This document shows positions 36,543-45,336 of a DNA stretch of 64,000 nucleotides, piece after piece. Within the stretch, counting starts at the first letter, position 1. Each line of letters begins with the position of its first letter. The notes beneath the pieces were generated by a model that searched no databases, had not been told where the DNA came from, and worked only from the letters and a program-made list of their open reading frames with translations. Made by a program: the position numbers and the translations under genes. This stretch comes from an uncultured Pseudoteredinibacter sp. (lineage in GTDB: Bacteria > Pseudomonadota > Gammaproteobacteria > Pseudomonadales > Cellvibrionaceae): the NCBI RefSeq assembly GCF_947502065.1, contig NZ_CANMYE010000011.1, positions 1 through 64,000 on the forward strand, given 5' to 3'.

Positions 36543-36842
36543 ATGGGTGAAAAATCATATTTAAAAGCCTATTTAGACCTTGGCGAAAACGGCAAGAAAT
36601 CATATTATTTCTACCTGCTAAAGACCTGGGCTTGGCATTTTTTAATCTTCTTGGGCTTTGTGGTTTTAGTAAAAACTATAGAGTCTGGATTAGATTCGAA
36701 CTTCCAAATAAACATAAGCTTAATAGCCGGCATATTTATAGGATCTGCCACACGGGCCAGCATAAGCGCTGAAAGACTGTGTCACCTACTGCCTTTTGTC
36801 GATAGAGAGGCGATAAAAGAAAAAGTTAAGCAAACTCCTTAA
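36543..36842 (+). CDS. Small inner-membrane protein between palindromic repeats
   Basis: The 99-residue product has two predicted membrane segments (about 30-46 and 58-75), a short polar N-terminus with YLKAYLDLGENGKKSYYFY, and a basic C-terminal tail. A strong AAGGACGGAG site precedes the ATG, which supports translation. No family is recognised. It sits exactly between copies of a 50 bp direct repeat. Confidence 0.6.
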   Translation: MGEKSYLKAYLDLGENGKKSYYFYLLKTWAWHFLIFLGFVVLVKTIESGLDSNFQINISLIAGIFIGSATRASISAERLCHLLPFVDREAIKEKVKQTP

Positions 36843-36860
36843 CCCTGACTATTTTGAAAA

Positions 36861-36910
36861 GTAAGCGGCTAAAGGTTGGAAAGGGGTCAGAACCTATGGG
36901 TTCTGACCCC
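36861..36910. repeat. 50 bp direct repeat with GGGGTCAGAACC palindrome, right copy
   Basis: Matches 36316-36365 with one mismatch. The palindrome is 36883-36910, with a TATG loop identical to the left copy. It lies between the small membrane gene and the stop of the DUF3137 gene. Confidence 0.85.
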
Positions 36911-36924
36911 GGTTAGCATTCTGT

Positions 36925-37986
36925 TTATATTGGCCAAACTTCGAGCGCTAGGGATTCAAATTCATTCATCATCTGAATTTCTTGCAGCAGCTCTGTTAAC
37001 AATTTCTGCTGATCCAAAGGCTCATTGAGAGCGGGAGCCGACAGAAAGTTTTGCGGGCGGTGGAGTAGTAGCAAAGCGTAATTTTCGTAAAAACTAAATT
37101 CTGGTGCAGCTACATCAAGCTTATCTATAAAATCGGCCAGCTTTGCTTGGAACGCTGTACTAATTGTACTTTCAAGATAAGTCTTATCTTCACAGTAAAA
37201 ATCATACTTCTTTGCCAGCCTGGGCTCATCTAACTTATAGCCAAAAGATTTATCCATCGGCTTTTTCTGAAGCAAAGACAGAAGCTTACCCCAATTGGCT
37301 TGCATCACGATGCGTTTGGAAATCCTATTTGGCATAGTTAAACGGCTAATGACGCCCTTAAACACTGGGCTTTCTTTAACGCCATTCTTGTCCCGACGGT
37401 ATTCTTTGAATTCACACTCTACCAGCTCGCAATACACATCATCATGCCAACGATGCAAGTAATCCTCTTGGCGAGTTAAGCTATCGACATGATCTGGAAT
37501 GATCCCACTCGACTTCAGCTCAGTAACAGGGATATAGCCATTACGCATATATTCATAGTTTGGAAGGCGGGCTAAAAGCGCTGGTAAGAACTGCTGATCA
37601 AAATACTTTCTATAGGGCAAGCTTGCAGAAACCATCCAACAGCCGCCCAACACAAATGCTATAAACATCAAGCTTATAGCACCCAAACCGATAAAGGGAA
37701 GGCCTAGAAGAAGCAAAGGTAGCGCAACAAGCAATATGCGCTTGCGCAGCACATACTGCTTACGACAGATCTCCCGCTGAGCTTTCAGCTCCTGCAATTC
37801 TTGTTGCGAGGCATCTAGCAGAGACTGAAGATCCGCCTGAGAGATATCGAAATGCAAACTGGGTCTTTTCTTACGGAATACCCCATGAACAATGACATCA
37901 GCAAGAACATCGATAAAACTATTTAATCGCCAAGCGTGCTCGGCCTTAGATTTATTATCCTGATAGGGAGACTGCACCACATACAC
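36925..37986 (-). CDS. DUF3137-like membrane protein
   Basis: The 353-residue product starts at a GTG. It has a coiled N-terminal helix (about 50-85), two membrane segments (about 85-125) and a cytoplasmic C-terminal domain with YMRNGYIPVTELKSSGIIP, VFKGVISRL and a final LTELLQEIQMMNEFE helix. This layout matches DUF3137 by eye; the function is unknown. The gene stops just outside the right copy of the 50 bp repeat and is preceded by the CPBP protease gene on the same strand. Confidence 0.6.
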   Translation of the reverse strand: MYVVQSPYQDNKSKAEHAWRLNSFIDVLADVIVHGVFRKKRPSLHFDISQADLQSLLDASQQELQELKAQREICRKQYVLRKRILLVALPLLLLGLPFIGLGAISLMFIAFVLGGCWMVSASLPYRKYFDQQFLPALLARLPNYEYMRNGYIPVTELKSSGIIPDHVDSLTRQEDYLHRWHDDVYCELVECEFKEYRRDKNGVKESPVFKGVISRLTMPNRISKRIVMQANWGKLLSLLQKKPMDKSFGYKLDEPRLAKKYDFYCEDKTYLESTISTAFQAKLADFIDKLDVAAPEFSFYENYALLLLHRPQNFLSAPALNEPLDQQKLLTELLQEIQMMNEFESLALEVWPI

Positions 37987-38064
37987 CTAACTCTATAGAA
38001 GGTGCAGACTCTATCAACTAATTTACCGAAGTCAAAGAACTGTCACAAAAAGCTGTAAACAGCC

Positions 38065-38835
38065 TCATACACTTCCAGTTAGAAACTTCTTTTTGCAATA
38101 ACTATGTAAGGCAATCAATAAAGCCAGCATTATGGCGGCCAACTTAATCCTCTCATCGCTGGGCAAATCGATTATCGGTGCCATCATTCCAATGTTTCCT
38201 ACGCTATGAAAAGCAGCCATCATCAACCAAGATTGGCTTTCAGAAACAAGATAAGCAAAAAGAACAGCAATAGCTAAAAGTAAAGCTAAGCCTTGCATTT
38301 GCTTAATTAACTCAAACTCACCTTGCAAAAACCAAAGATGCCATAGCCACCAAACAATTCCCGTAATCAATCCACGTAGAAATATAGGATTCGACGCTAA
38401 CGCATCATGAACAAAACCACGCCAACCAATTTCTTCACCAAGCGCATAAAATAAGAAACATAGGGCAACTATCGCCCCCATTAGATTCGCTTGAACACCT
38501 AGTTCATTGGGGTAACCCGCAAAGGCCAGGACCGCTACCGGAATCACAGCAGCCAAAATAGCTGCCCATTTAGGCCAGCAGCCAAATAGAGAACTAAGAC
38601 CTCTAAGTTCTGGCCATAATCGCCATGAGATAAAGGCGGCAATCGCTGGTCCACTCGCAACAAGTAAGACCACCAGTAAGAGTTTTTCAAGAAACGAAAA
38701 ATCTGGGCCAATGAATTCACGCCCCCAAAAGGAAATACCCGTTGCGATAAGAAGATAACACAGCAGTCCCGCTGCCACTCTGGCCATAAACTTACTCTCT
38801 TGTCGAAAATCTGAACGGCTTAGTGTAGTGAGCAA
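38065..38835 (-). CDS. CPBP family intramembrane metalloprotease
   Basis: The 256-residue protein has about seven hydrophobic segments and the CPBP signatures: EEIGWRGF (EExxxR, about residue 133) and a later WHLW His motif, then a third segment with AAFHSVGN. Bacterial members are often involved in peptide processing or self-immunity, but this one has no bacteriocin gene nearby. It is predicted in the inner membrane and transcribed alone on the minus strand. Confidence 0.85.
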   Translation of the reverse strand: MLTTLSRSDFRQESKFMARVAAGLLCYLLIATGISFWGREFIGPDFSFLEKLLLVVLLVASGPAIAAFISWRLWPELRGLSSLFGCWPKWAAILAAVIPVAVLAFAGYPNELGVQANLMGAIVALCFLFYALGEEIGWRGFVHDALASNPIFLRGLITGIVWWLWHLWFLQGEFELIKQMQGLALLLAIAVLFAYLVSESQSWLMMAAFHSVGNIGMMAPIIDLPSDERIKLAAIMLALLIALHSYCKKKFLTGSV

Positions 38836-38904
38836 AGCGTTAAATATCTACAAATAGAGTCACAAGTGAACAGAGGGAAATACTTTTGCGTAAGAATTAA
38901 AAAA

Positions 38905-38966
38905 GGTCAGATCCCCATATCAAAACAGGAGGGCAAGCCCTCCTGTTTTGATATGGGGATCTGACC
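38905..38966. terminator. Perfect 30 bp-stem palindrome, related to GGTCAGA repeats
   Basis: Arms 38905-38934 and 38937-38966 are perfectly complementary over 30 bp with a 2 nt AA centre. The ends read GGTCAGATCC, like the GGGGTCAGAACC palindromes elsewhere. It lies just downstream of the peroxiredoxin-glutaredoxin gene and probably ends its transcript. Confidence 0.85.
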
Positions 38967-38981
38967 CCGCAGCAATTGTGT

Positions 38982-39722
38982 TTAAGAGAAGAATTTAACC
39001 AAATCGTCATTGCCACCAATGTGCTTACCACCGATAAACACTTGCGGTACGGTGTCACGACCGGTGATGGCACGCACCGCGACGGTACTGGCATCTTTAC
39101 CTAGCACGATTTCTTCGTAGTTGTAGCCGCGCTCATTCAACAAAGCTTTAGCCGCTACACAATGCGGGCAGCCAGGCTTAGTGAAAACCGTACTGGATTC
39201 CGGCAACTGATAATCTGGGGACAAGTACTGCAACATGGTGTCAGCATCAGAAACCTTAAACGGGTCGCCTGGCTCTTGGGGCTCGATAAATTGCTTTTCT
39301 ACCACGCCGTCTTTAACCAGCATGCTGTAACGCCAAGAGCGATCACCAAAACCTAACTCTTGCTTGCCAACCAACATACCCATACCACGAGTAAAGTCAC
39401 CGTTGCCATCTGGAATGACAGTAATATTTTCGGCTTCCTGATCAGCCTTCCAAGCATTCATCACAAAGGTATCGTTTACCGACATACAAATGATGTCGTC
39501 CACACCCAGCTTATTAAATACTGCGGCCAACTCGTTGTAACGCGGCAAATGCGTAGATGAACAAGTCGGCGTGAAGGCGCCTGGCAAGCTGAACACAATT
39601 ACTGTTTTACCCGCGAATAACTCATCGCTGTTGATTTGCTTCCAAGCATCACCTTCTCGCACAGGAAAGGTAACCGATGGAACACGTTGACCTTCATGGC
39701 TGTTCAATTGAACTTCACTCAT
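38982..39722 (-). CDS. Peroxiredoxin-glutaredoxin hybrid
   Basis: The 246-residue protein (start 39722, after GAGGATAAAG; upstream start at 39773 is less likely) joins an N-terminal Prx5-type peroxiredoxin domain (PGAFTPTCSSTHLPRY, the peroxidatic Cys in PTC) and a C-terminal glutaredoxin domain (FTKPGCPHCVAAK, then TVPQVFIGGKHIGG). Such hybrids reduce hydroperoxides using glutathione as donor. It is divergent from a Kef-type antiporter, with an OxyR-like half-site between them, and ends at the 30 bp palindrome. Confidence 0.95.
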   Translation of the reverse strand: MSEVQLNSHEGQRVPSVTFPVREGDAWKQINSDELFAGKTVIVFSLPGAFTPTCSSTHLPRYNELAAVFNKLGVDDIICMSVNDTFVMNAWKADQEAENITVIPDGNGDFTRGMGMLVGKQELGFGDRSWRYSMLVKDGVVEKQFIEPQEPGDPFKVSDADTMLQYLSPDYQLPESSTVFTKPGCPHCVAAKALLNERGYNYEEIVLGKDASTVAVRAITGRDTVPQVFIGGKHIGGNDDLVKFFS

Positions 39723-39835
39723 AGCTTTATCCTCACAATTTAATACGGCTAGCACCCTGTTGATGCCCCTCAAAACTTGAAACCAGTATAGGACAACAGA
39801 TATCGATAGATAAAATTAACAATAAAAATCATACT

Positions 39836-39852
39836 GATAGCTAGTCACTATC
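39836..39852. promoter_or_regulatory. Candidate OxyR half-site
   Basis: ATAG (39837-39840), 7 bp, CTAT (39848-39851) matches half of the OxyR consensus ATAG-N7-CTAT, and GATAG/CTATC extends the palindrome. It lies 114 bp upstream of the peroxiredoxin-glutaredoxin start and 160 bp upstream of the antiporter start. The second half-site is poor. Confidence 0.4.
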
Positions 39853-40012
39853 ATGTGAATATTTAAGCGACAGAGAACGCAATCAAAAGTGTCAGTCCCT
39901 ATTGGCGCCACGCAAGTTATTCCTAAAACATCTATAAAACAGAGACTTATCTCTAAAATACGCTAAACTACAGTCAGGCCAGATCAACTATTGTCATTTA
40001 AGCGAGACCTAA

Positions 40013-41602
40013 ATGCTGGATCCAATCATCATCATTATTGCGCTCTTCGCTGGCCTGAGCTTTAAGCGAATAGGCTTCCCGCCTATGCTGGGCTATCTGC
40101 TAGCGGGCTTTATGATCCATGGCTTTGGCTTGGATACTGACTCTGGCACGGTGATTGACACCATGGCCAACGCTGGCGTGACGCTACTGCTGTTCACCAT
40201 TGGCCTTAAACTCAATATTAAAGACCTTATCGCACCGCAGATTTGGGCCGTCGCCTCTAGCCATATGCTGATCACTACAGTGAGCTTTGGTGCGCTGTTT
40301 ATGATGCTTGCGCCCTGGATTAGCAAGCTAAGCGGCCTAGATAGCACTGCCATTTGGACAGTGGCCTTTGCGCTATCTTTTTCCAGTACCGTATTCGCCG
40401 TTAAAGTGTTTGAGCAACACGGTGAAACCTCCTCGATTCACGCCACCGTTGCTATCGGTATTTTGATTATTCAGGATTTAGCGGCGGTGTTTTTCCTAGC
40501 CTTAAGCACAGGAAAATCTCCCGACTGGACAGCACTGTTTTTATTCCTCTTAATTCCTGCTCGCCCATTCTTACACCGCCTATTATCCGGCAGTGGCCAC
40601 GGCGAGCTATTGGTTTTATTTGGTATCGGTATCGCCTTTGGCGGCGCCAAGCTATTTGAGCTTTGCAACGTTAAAGGTGATTTAGGCGCCCTAATATTTG
40701 GCGTCTTGCTCGCTGGCGGCATCAAATCCAACGAGCTTTCCAAGGCCTTAATGAGCTTTAAAGATATTTTCTTGGTGGGTTTCTTCTTAAGCATTGGCCT
40801 CAATGGTTTGCCGAATTTCGAAATGTTAGTCTTCGCGGCCGGACTTGCCCTTGTCAGCATATTTAAGCCGCTGCTTTATTATTGGCTCATGACCATCACT
40901 CACCTTAGAGCTCGTACCTCGTTTCTATCGTCGATGGCCCTGTTCAATTACAGCGAGTTCGGCTTAATCGTCGCCGCTTTGGCAGCAAGTAATGGTGTTT
41001 TGCCACAGGAGTGGGTGGTGACACTCGCTATCGCGGTTGCGCTATCTTTCTTTATCGCCGCACCTATTAACGACAGGGCTCATGCCATATACAACCGCCA
41101 TCGTCATCTTTTTGCGCGCTACGAGCTGAAAAAACGGCTTCCCCAAGAGCGCGACCATGACTTAGATCACACCGAGGTTTTGGTGCTGGGCATGGGGCGT
41201 GTGGGCGTTGGTGCTTATCGTTATTTACGCCAAGCTTATCCGGGCAAAGTCGTAGGTGTTGAAGAAGCTGATAAAAAGTCCGAGCGCCAGTTACGGGAAG
41301 GCTATCGAGTAGTCCGCGCCGATGCCAGTGACCAAGACTTTTGGCAGCAAGTAGATTTAGCAAAGATCCGCATAATTCTTGTTAGCCTCGCCAACCATGG
41401 CGAGAATATCGAAGTTGTTCAACTTATTAAACGCCTGGGCTACAACGGCCAAATTGCCGTCATCGCTCGTTTCCCGGATGAGATCGGCCAGCTGAAACGC
41501 ATGGGCTGTGTTACCTACAACCTTTACTACGAAGGCGGCCATGGTTTTGCTGAGCACGTCGTGGAAACTCTGGAAATGATTGAAGACGGACATTCTAGAT
41601 AG
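40013..41602 (+). CDS. Kef/YbaL-type CPA2 cation:proton antiporter
   Basis: The 529-residue protein has about eleven hydrophobic segments of the Na+/H+ exchanger fold (residues 1-370) and a C-terminal TrkA-N/RCK nucleotide-binding domain (LVLGMGRVGVGAYRYLRQ, about 390 on). The family moves K+ or Na+ out against H+. Kef proteins are gated by glutathione and its adducts. A cytoplasmic glutathione-dependent peroxidase gene is divergent from it, which fits oxidative stress or electrophile protection. No KefF/KefG-like subunit gene is adjacent. Confidence 0.9.
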   Translation: MLDPIIIIIALFAGLSFKRIGFPPMLGYLLAGFMIHGFGLDTDSGTVIDTMANAGVTLLLFTIGLKLNIKDLIAPQIWAVASSHMLITTVSFGALFMMLAPWISKLSGLDSTAIWTVAFALSFSSTVFAVKVFEQHGETSSIHATVAIGILIIQDLAAVFFLALSTGKSPDWTALFLFLLIPARPFLHRLLSGSGHGELLVLFGIGIAFGGAKLFELCNVKGDLGALIFGVLLAGGIKSNELSKALMSFKDIFLVGFFLSIGLNGLPNFEMLVFAAGLALVSIFKPLLYYWLMTITHLRARTSFLSSMALFNYSEFGLIVAALAASNGVLPQEWVVTLAIAVALSFFIAAPINDRAHAIYNRHRHLFARYELKKRLPQERDHDLDHTEVLVLGMGRVGVGAYRYLRQAYPGKVVGVEEADKKSERQLREGYRVVRADASDQDFWQQVDLAKIRIILVSLANHGENIEVVQLIKRLGYNGQIAVIARFPDEIGQLKRMGCVTYNLYYEGGHGFAEHVVETLEMIEDGHSR

Positions 41603-41730
41603 CCCCTCCTCTAAAGGAGCCCCCATAGGGCAGCCGCTTACGGCAAGCATTACTGGAACACAAGCCACTTACGAGTTGGAGTGCTGGACATAACTTCCCT
41701 AAATCGAAAGTTGAGTGTAGATGCGGGGTT

Positions 41731-41761
41731 TTGAAAAATTCAAAAGCATGCCCGTTATAAT
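41731..41761 (+). promoter_or_regulatory. Sigma70-like promoter
   Basis: TTGAAA at 41731-41736 and TATAAT at 41756-41761, with a 19 bp spacer. The start would be near 41768, about 265 bp ahead of the receptor gene, so it either makes a long leader or a separate small RNA. Confidence 0.35.
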
Positions 41762-41980
41762 ACGCACCACATCGTGCAAATTTGTCACCACCCCCGCCGC
41801 CGAGAGCAGGCGACTTTTAAAGCTCTGAAATAAGCCAAATCATCAATCTAGACGACCTGGTTATCCTCAACAGTTTCAATTAAAGCCCCTAGAGCGAGCC
41901 TGCAGCTCGATTATCACGAGCAACAGCTAAGAATAATGAGCCCCATGACCATTGCTATATTAGACTCACACAAATACAAT

Positions 41981-41999
41981 ATTAATACTAATCATTATC
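41981..41999. promoter_or_regulatory. Fur box
   Basis: This 19 bp site matches the Fur consensus at 15 of 19 positions, with the right half TAATCATTATC perfect. It lies 33 bp before the start of the siderophore receptor gene, as expected for iron repression. Confidence 0.75.
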
Positions 42000-42031
42000 A
42001 TTTAGATGCTCACTTATATTAAGGAAACATA

Positions 42032-44098
42032 ATGAAACACTTTGCACGCCATGCACTGGCTGCTGCCGTAGCCATCGCTGCTGCTGCGCCTAGCTGGGCA
42101 CAATCAGTCAAAAACAATGAATCTCCAATTGAGGAGGTCTACGTGTATGGCGAGCCGGGTAAGACTGACGCGGCCACGAAATTGAACCTGACCGTTATGG
42201 AAACCCCCCAGACAGTCACCTCAATATCCGCCGCTCAGATCAAAGATTTTGGTTTGGATAGTCTAAGAGATGTACTTAACTACGCCCCGGGTATCACGGT
42301 TGAAGAAGTCGAAACAGACCGCACCTACTTCACCGCTCGCGGCTTTGATGTCGTTAACTTTCAGTACGACGGTGTTGGTATCCCCTTTATTTCGGGTAAC
42401 GCCAGTGGCCTACAAGATACGGCACTTTATGAAAAAGTAGAGTTGATTAAGGGCGCGGCCGGTTTAGTGACTGGTTTGGCCAACCCTTCGGCGACGGTTA
42501 ACTATGTGCGTAAACGCCCTACTGATGAATTCCAAGGTTCTACCTCTCTAAGCGTTAGTCGCTGGAGCGGTCGCCGTGCAGAAGTCGATGTATCTTCGCC
42601 AATAAGCGATCGAGTAAGTGGCCGTGTTGTAGCTGCCTATGATCAAGGCGAATCGCACCTAGACCGCCATGAAGCTAAAAACACTTTGGGCTACGGCATT
42701 CTGCGTTTCGATGTCACCGACAGCAGCCAGTTGCATGCAGGTTACAGCTATAACAACTCGGATTCGGATTCGGTACTTTGGGGCGCCTTACCTTTAGTGA
42801 ACGCTCTTGGTCAGCAAGTGCACTATGACCGCTCTACCAGTACTGCCCCGGATTGGACTTTCTCCGAAAATACCCAAAAGCAATTTTTTGTTGAGTACAG
42901 CCAAGAGCTTAATGAAAACTGGAGCTTCGACGCTCAATTTGTACAAAACACTAGCGAGACCGAATCAGAGCTGTTTTATGTTTTTGGTCAGCCTGATCCA
43001 ACAACCGGCCTAGGCCTTGCTGGCAGCCCTAGTCGATACCTTCGCGATGAAGATCAAAAGAACGGAGAGCTTTTCTTCACAGGTAATATCGACGCCTTTG
43101 GCCAAGAGCATCAAATCGTCATTGGTTACAGTCACTCTGATACCAATATTAAGCAAAAATCTATCAGTTCTGATGGCGGCATTGTTGTGCTTGGTAGTGA
43201 TTGGGCAGCAGGCAACACTCCCCGCCCGAATTTCACTGTGCATAATCCTGCCACCCAAGTGGGCGATGTTGACTTAAAACAGAAAGCTTTTTATGCAGCC
43301 GCACGTATCAACGTTATGGATAATCTTTCGCTGCTATTGGGCGCCAGAAATACCGACTTGGAACAGTCTGGTTTAAGTTATGGCGGCCAATCGAATGCCA
43401 GCGCCAAAGAAACTGTGCCCTATTATGGTTTGACGTGGAACATTTTGGATGACTTGGTTTTCTACGCCAGTTATACCGAAGTGTTTAAGCAGCAAACTTG
43501 GCTAAACACAGATCTTCTGCCACTTGGCCCTACACTGGGCGAATCTACAGAGTTTGGTTTCAAGAAATCTTTTAACGACGAAAGAGCAACCTTAACCATA
43601 GCTCGCTTTAGTTCTGAGCAAAGTAACTTCGGCATGTTCATTGGTCGCAATGCACAGAATGTAGCAACATATCGAGGCGCCACACTTGAGAGTGAAGGTT
43701 ATGAGATAGAGTTCTCTGGTGAGATTATTGATGGTTTGAATATCGGCGCCGGTTTTACGGTAGTAGACATTGAAGAAGAAGGACAAGATGCTCGTCCATT
43801 TATTCCTGAAAAACTACTAAAAGTATCAGCTAGCTATGACATTCCTGCTGTGGAAGGCTTGCGTATTGGCGCTGTCATCAAACATCAAGATGATACTACT
43901 ACTCCACGTGGCTTCGTTAAGCAAGATGCATACAGCACTATTGATCTTGCCGCCCACTACAAGCTTAATCAGGACATTAGCTTTTCGCTTAACGTGACTA
44001 ACGCCACAGATAAAACATACCTAAGCAGCTTGTACTGGGATCAAGCTTATTACGGCTCACCGCGTAATATCTCGGCCTCGGTAAACTACAAATTTTAA
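42032..44098 (+). CDS. TonB-dependent siderophore receptor
   Basis: The 688-residue product has a signal peptide (about 1-24), a TonB-box-like IEEVYVYG, a plug domain (about 45-165: ETPQTVTSISAAQIKDFG, YFTARGFDVVNFQYDGVG, VELIKGAAGLVTGLANPSATVNYVRKRP in pieces) and a beta barrel ending in the terminal Phe strand ISASVNYKF. This is the FhuE/FpvA-type ferric-siderophore receptor class. AAGGAAA precedes the ATG. A Fur box lies just upstream and a PepSY protein just downstream, which supports iron uptake. The siderophore is unknown. Confidence 0.93.
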   Translation: MKHFARHALAAAVAIAAAAPSWAQSVKNNESPIEEVYVYGEPGKTDAATKLNLTVMETPQTVTSISAAQIKDFGLDSLRDVLNYAPGITVEEVETDRTYFTARGFDVVNFQYDGVGIPFISGNASGLQDTALYEKVELIKGAAGLVTGLANPSATVNYVRKRPTDEFQGSTSLSVSRWSGRRAEVDVSSPISDRVSGRVVAAYDQGESHLDRHEAKNTLGYGILRFDVTDSSQLHAGYSYNNSDSDSVLWGALPLVNALGQQVHYDRSTSTAPDWTFSENTQKQFFVEYSQELNENWSFDAQFVQNTSETESELFYVFGQPDPTTGLGLAGSPSRYLRDEDQKNGELFFTGNIDAFGQEHQIVIGYSHSDTNIKQKSISSDGGIVVLGSDWAAGNTPRPNFTVHNPATQVGDVDLKQKAFYAAARINVMDNLSLLLGARNTDLEQSGLSYGGQSNASAKETVPYYGLTWNILDDLVFYASYTEVFKQQTWLNTDLLPLGPTLGESTEFGFKKSFNDERATLTIARFSSEQSNFGMFIGRNAQNVATYRGATLESEGYEIEFSGEIIDGLNIGAGFTVVDIEEEGQDARPFIPEKLLKVSASYDIPAVEGLRIGAVIKHQDDTTTPRGFVKQDAYSTIDLAAHYKLNQDISFSLNVTNATDKTYLSSLYWDQAYYGSPRNISASVNYKF

Positions 44099-44117
44099 AA
44101 AACACTACAATAATAAT

Positions 44118-44139
44118 GCGCTCTGATTCATCAGGGCGC
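44118..44139 (+). terminator. Hairpin between receptor and PepSY gene
   Basis: GCGCTCTGA pairs with TCAGGGCGC (one G-T wobble) around a TTCA loop, followed by TTTC. It is short of a full T-tract, so it probably attenuates rather than stops transcription before the PepSY gene. Confidence 0.5.
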
Positions 44140-44156
44140 TTTCGTGAGAAGCCAAG

Positions 44157-45275
44157 ATGCGTAAAAAACTTTTAAAGTATCACAGCTATTTGGCACTGGT
44201 TGCATTACTCCCCATTATTATCATCTCAATTACTGGCAGTATTCTTGTCTTCAAAACTGAGATCGATCAATGGCTTATGCCACAAGTGGCCAGCCTAAGT
44301 TATAGCCCACAGCAAAGCTCTACGCTTGAGCGAGCCGGCCACAATAACTTACAAGACCATATAGAGAATTCCTTTCCAGGTTTCATTATCGGTTCTTGGG
44401 AAATCTTTAACGATGGCATAGAAGCCGACCGCGTTTTCCTAGTAAAAAAGGGTAGCCATGATTGGTACAAAGTCCATTTAGATCCATTTTCTGGGGAAAT
44501 TCTAGATCAGCCAGCCGTAATGGAAAGTCAACTTACAGACTGGCTGGTAAGCTTACACTACACTTTTTTGTTAAACGGCATCGGCCATGAAGATTCTCAA
44601 TGGGGAACATTTATCGGTTTAGTCGTCGCGCTAATTTTTACTTTTCTGGGTATCAGTGGCTTAATTATTCACCGTAAATTTTGGCAACAGCTTTTCTTAT
44701 TACGCCGCGGTCGGTCGATTCGAGTTTTCAGTGGGGACCTTCACCGTCTAATCGGAACCTGGTCATCGCCGGTGTTATTAATTCTTGGAATTACGGGAAT
44801 TTATTTCAATACCATTGCTTACTACCATGAGGTCTTCGAGCACGGAGATGAGCCCCACTTCGAACCACAAGAAAAGCTATATGGTAATAACGTTGATTTT
44901 CAGCAGATCTTGTTCGACAGCCAACAGCAACTGGATCAGTTCACCCCCACCTACTTGCTATACCCGTTTGAGCCCGAAGTGAACATCACGGTATTCGGCT
45001 TTCAGCCCAGTAATAACCCTTTTGCCAGCAACTATTCATCCACCGTTACTTACAAAGCGGAAAACGGGGATTTGGTTTTGGCATTTGATGGCCGAAAAGC
45101 GAGTGTAACAACTCAGGTTTTTGACAGCTTTCGGGAATTACACTTCGGATCATTTGCCGGGTTAGGAAGTAAAATTGCGTGGAGTTTTTTTGGACTCGCG
45201 CCCTTTCTTTTAGCGCTGTCCGGTTTTATTGTTTGGTTAAAGCGTCGCAGGAAGCCCGCTCGAGCCAAAGCTTAA
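44157..45275 (+). CDS. PepSY-associated membrane protein, iron-linked
   Basis: The 372-residue protein has four predicted membrane helices (about 12-34, 155-175, 200-222, 345-365) and PepSY-type extracytoplasmic regions, including WYKVHLDPFSGEILD and a second segment LREFH-like FRELHFGSF. It resembles PiuB-type iron-regulated proteins next to siderophore receptors, proposed to help release or reduce iron at the inner membrane. It is 58 bp after the receptor and should share its Fur control. Confidence 0.9.
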   Translation: MRKKLLKYHSYLALVALLPIIIISITGSILVFKTEIDQWLMPQVASLSYSPQQSSTLERAGHNNLQDHIENSFPGFIIGSWEIFNDGIEADRVFLVKKGSHDWYKVHLDPFSGEILDQPAVMESQLTDWLVSLHYTFLLNGIGHEDSQWGTFIGLVVALIFTFLGISGLIIHRKFWQQLFLLRRGRSIRVFSGDLHRLIGTWSSPVLLILGITGIYFNTIAYYHEVFEHGDEPHFEPQEKLYGNNVDFQQILFDSQQQLDQFTPTYLLYPFEPEVNITVFGFQPSNNPFASNYSSTVTYKAENGDLVLAFDGRKASVTTQVFDSFRELHFGSFAGLGSKIAWSFFGLAPFLLALSGFIVWLKRRRKPARAKA

Positions 45276-45299
45276 ACCTGCCTAATTTTTAAGAAAAAA

Positions 45300-45322
45300 C
45301 CACACTGCTAGAAACAGTGTGG
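45300..45322. terminator. Bidirectional terminator
   Basis: CCACACTG pairs with CAGTGTGG around a CTAGAAA loop, flanked by T/A-rich runs, between the convergent PepSY and tandem HxlR genes. Confidence 0.75.
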
Positions 45323-45336
45323 CTTTAACTTAAAAA

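Larger units (their letters stand above)
41603..42031. other. Long leader region of the siderophore receptor
   Basis: 429 bp. It has a sigma70-like promoter at 41731-41761, a GC hairpin near 41796-41816 followed by TTTT, a short inverted pair near 41893-41925, and a Fur box at 41981-41999. No cobalamin-riboswitch motifs were found. Confidence 0.5.

Noticed and set aside
41603..42031. Cobalamin riboswitch upstream of the TonB receptor
   Set aside because: No B12-box-type core sequence was found; the Fur box explains regulation better.
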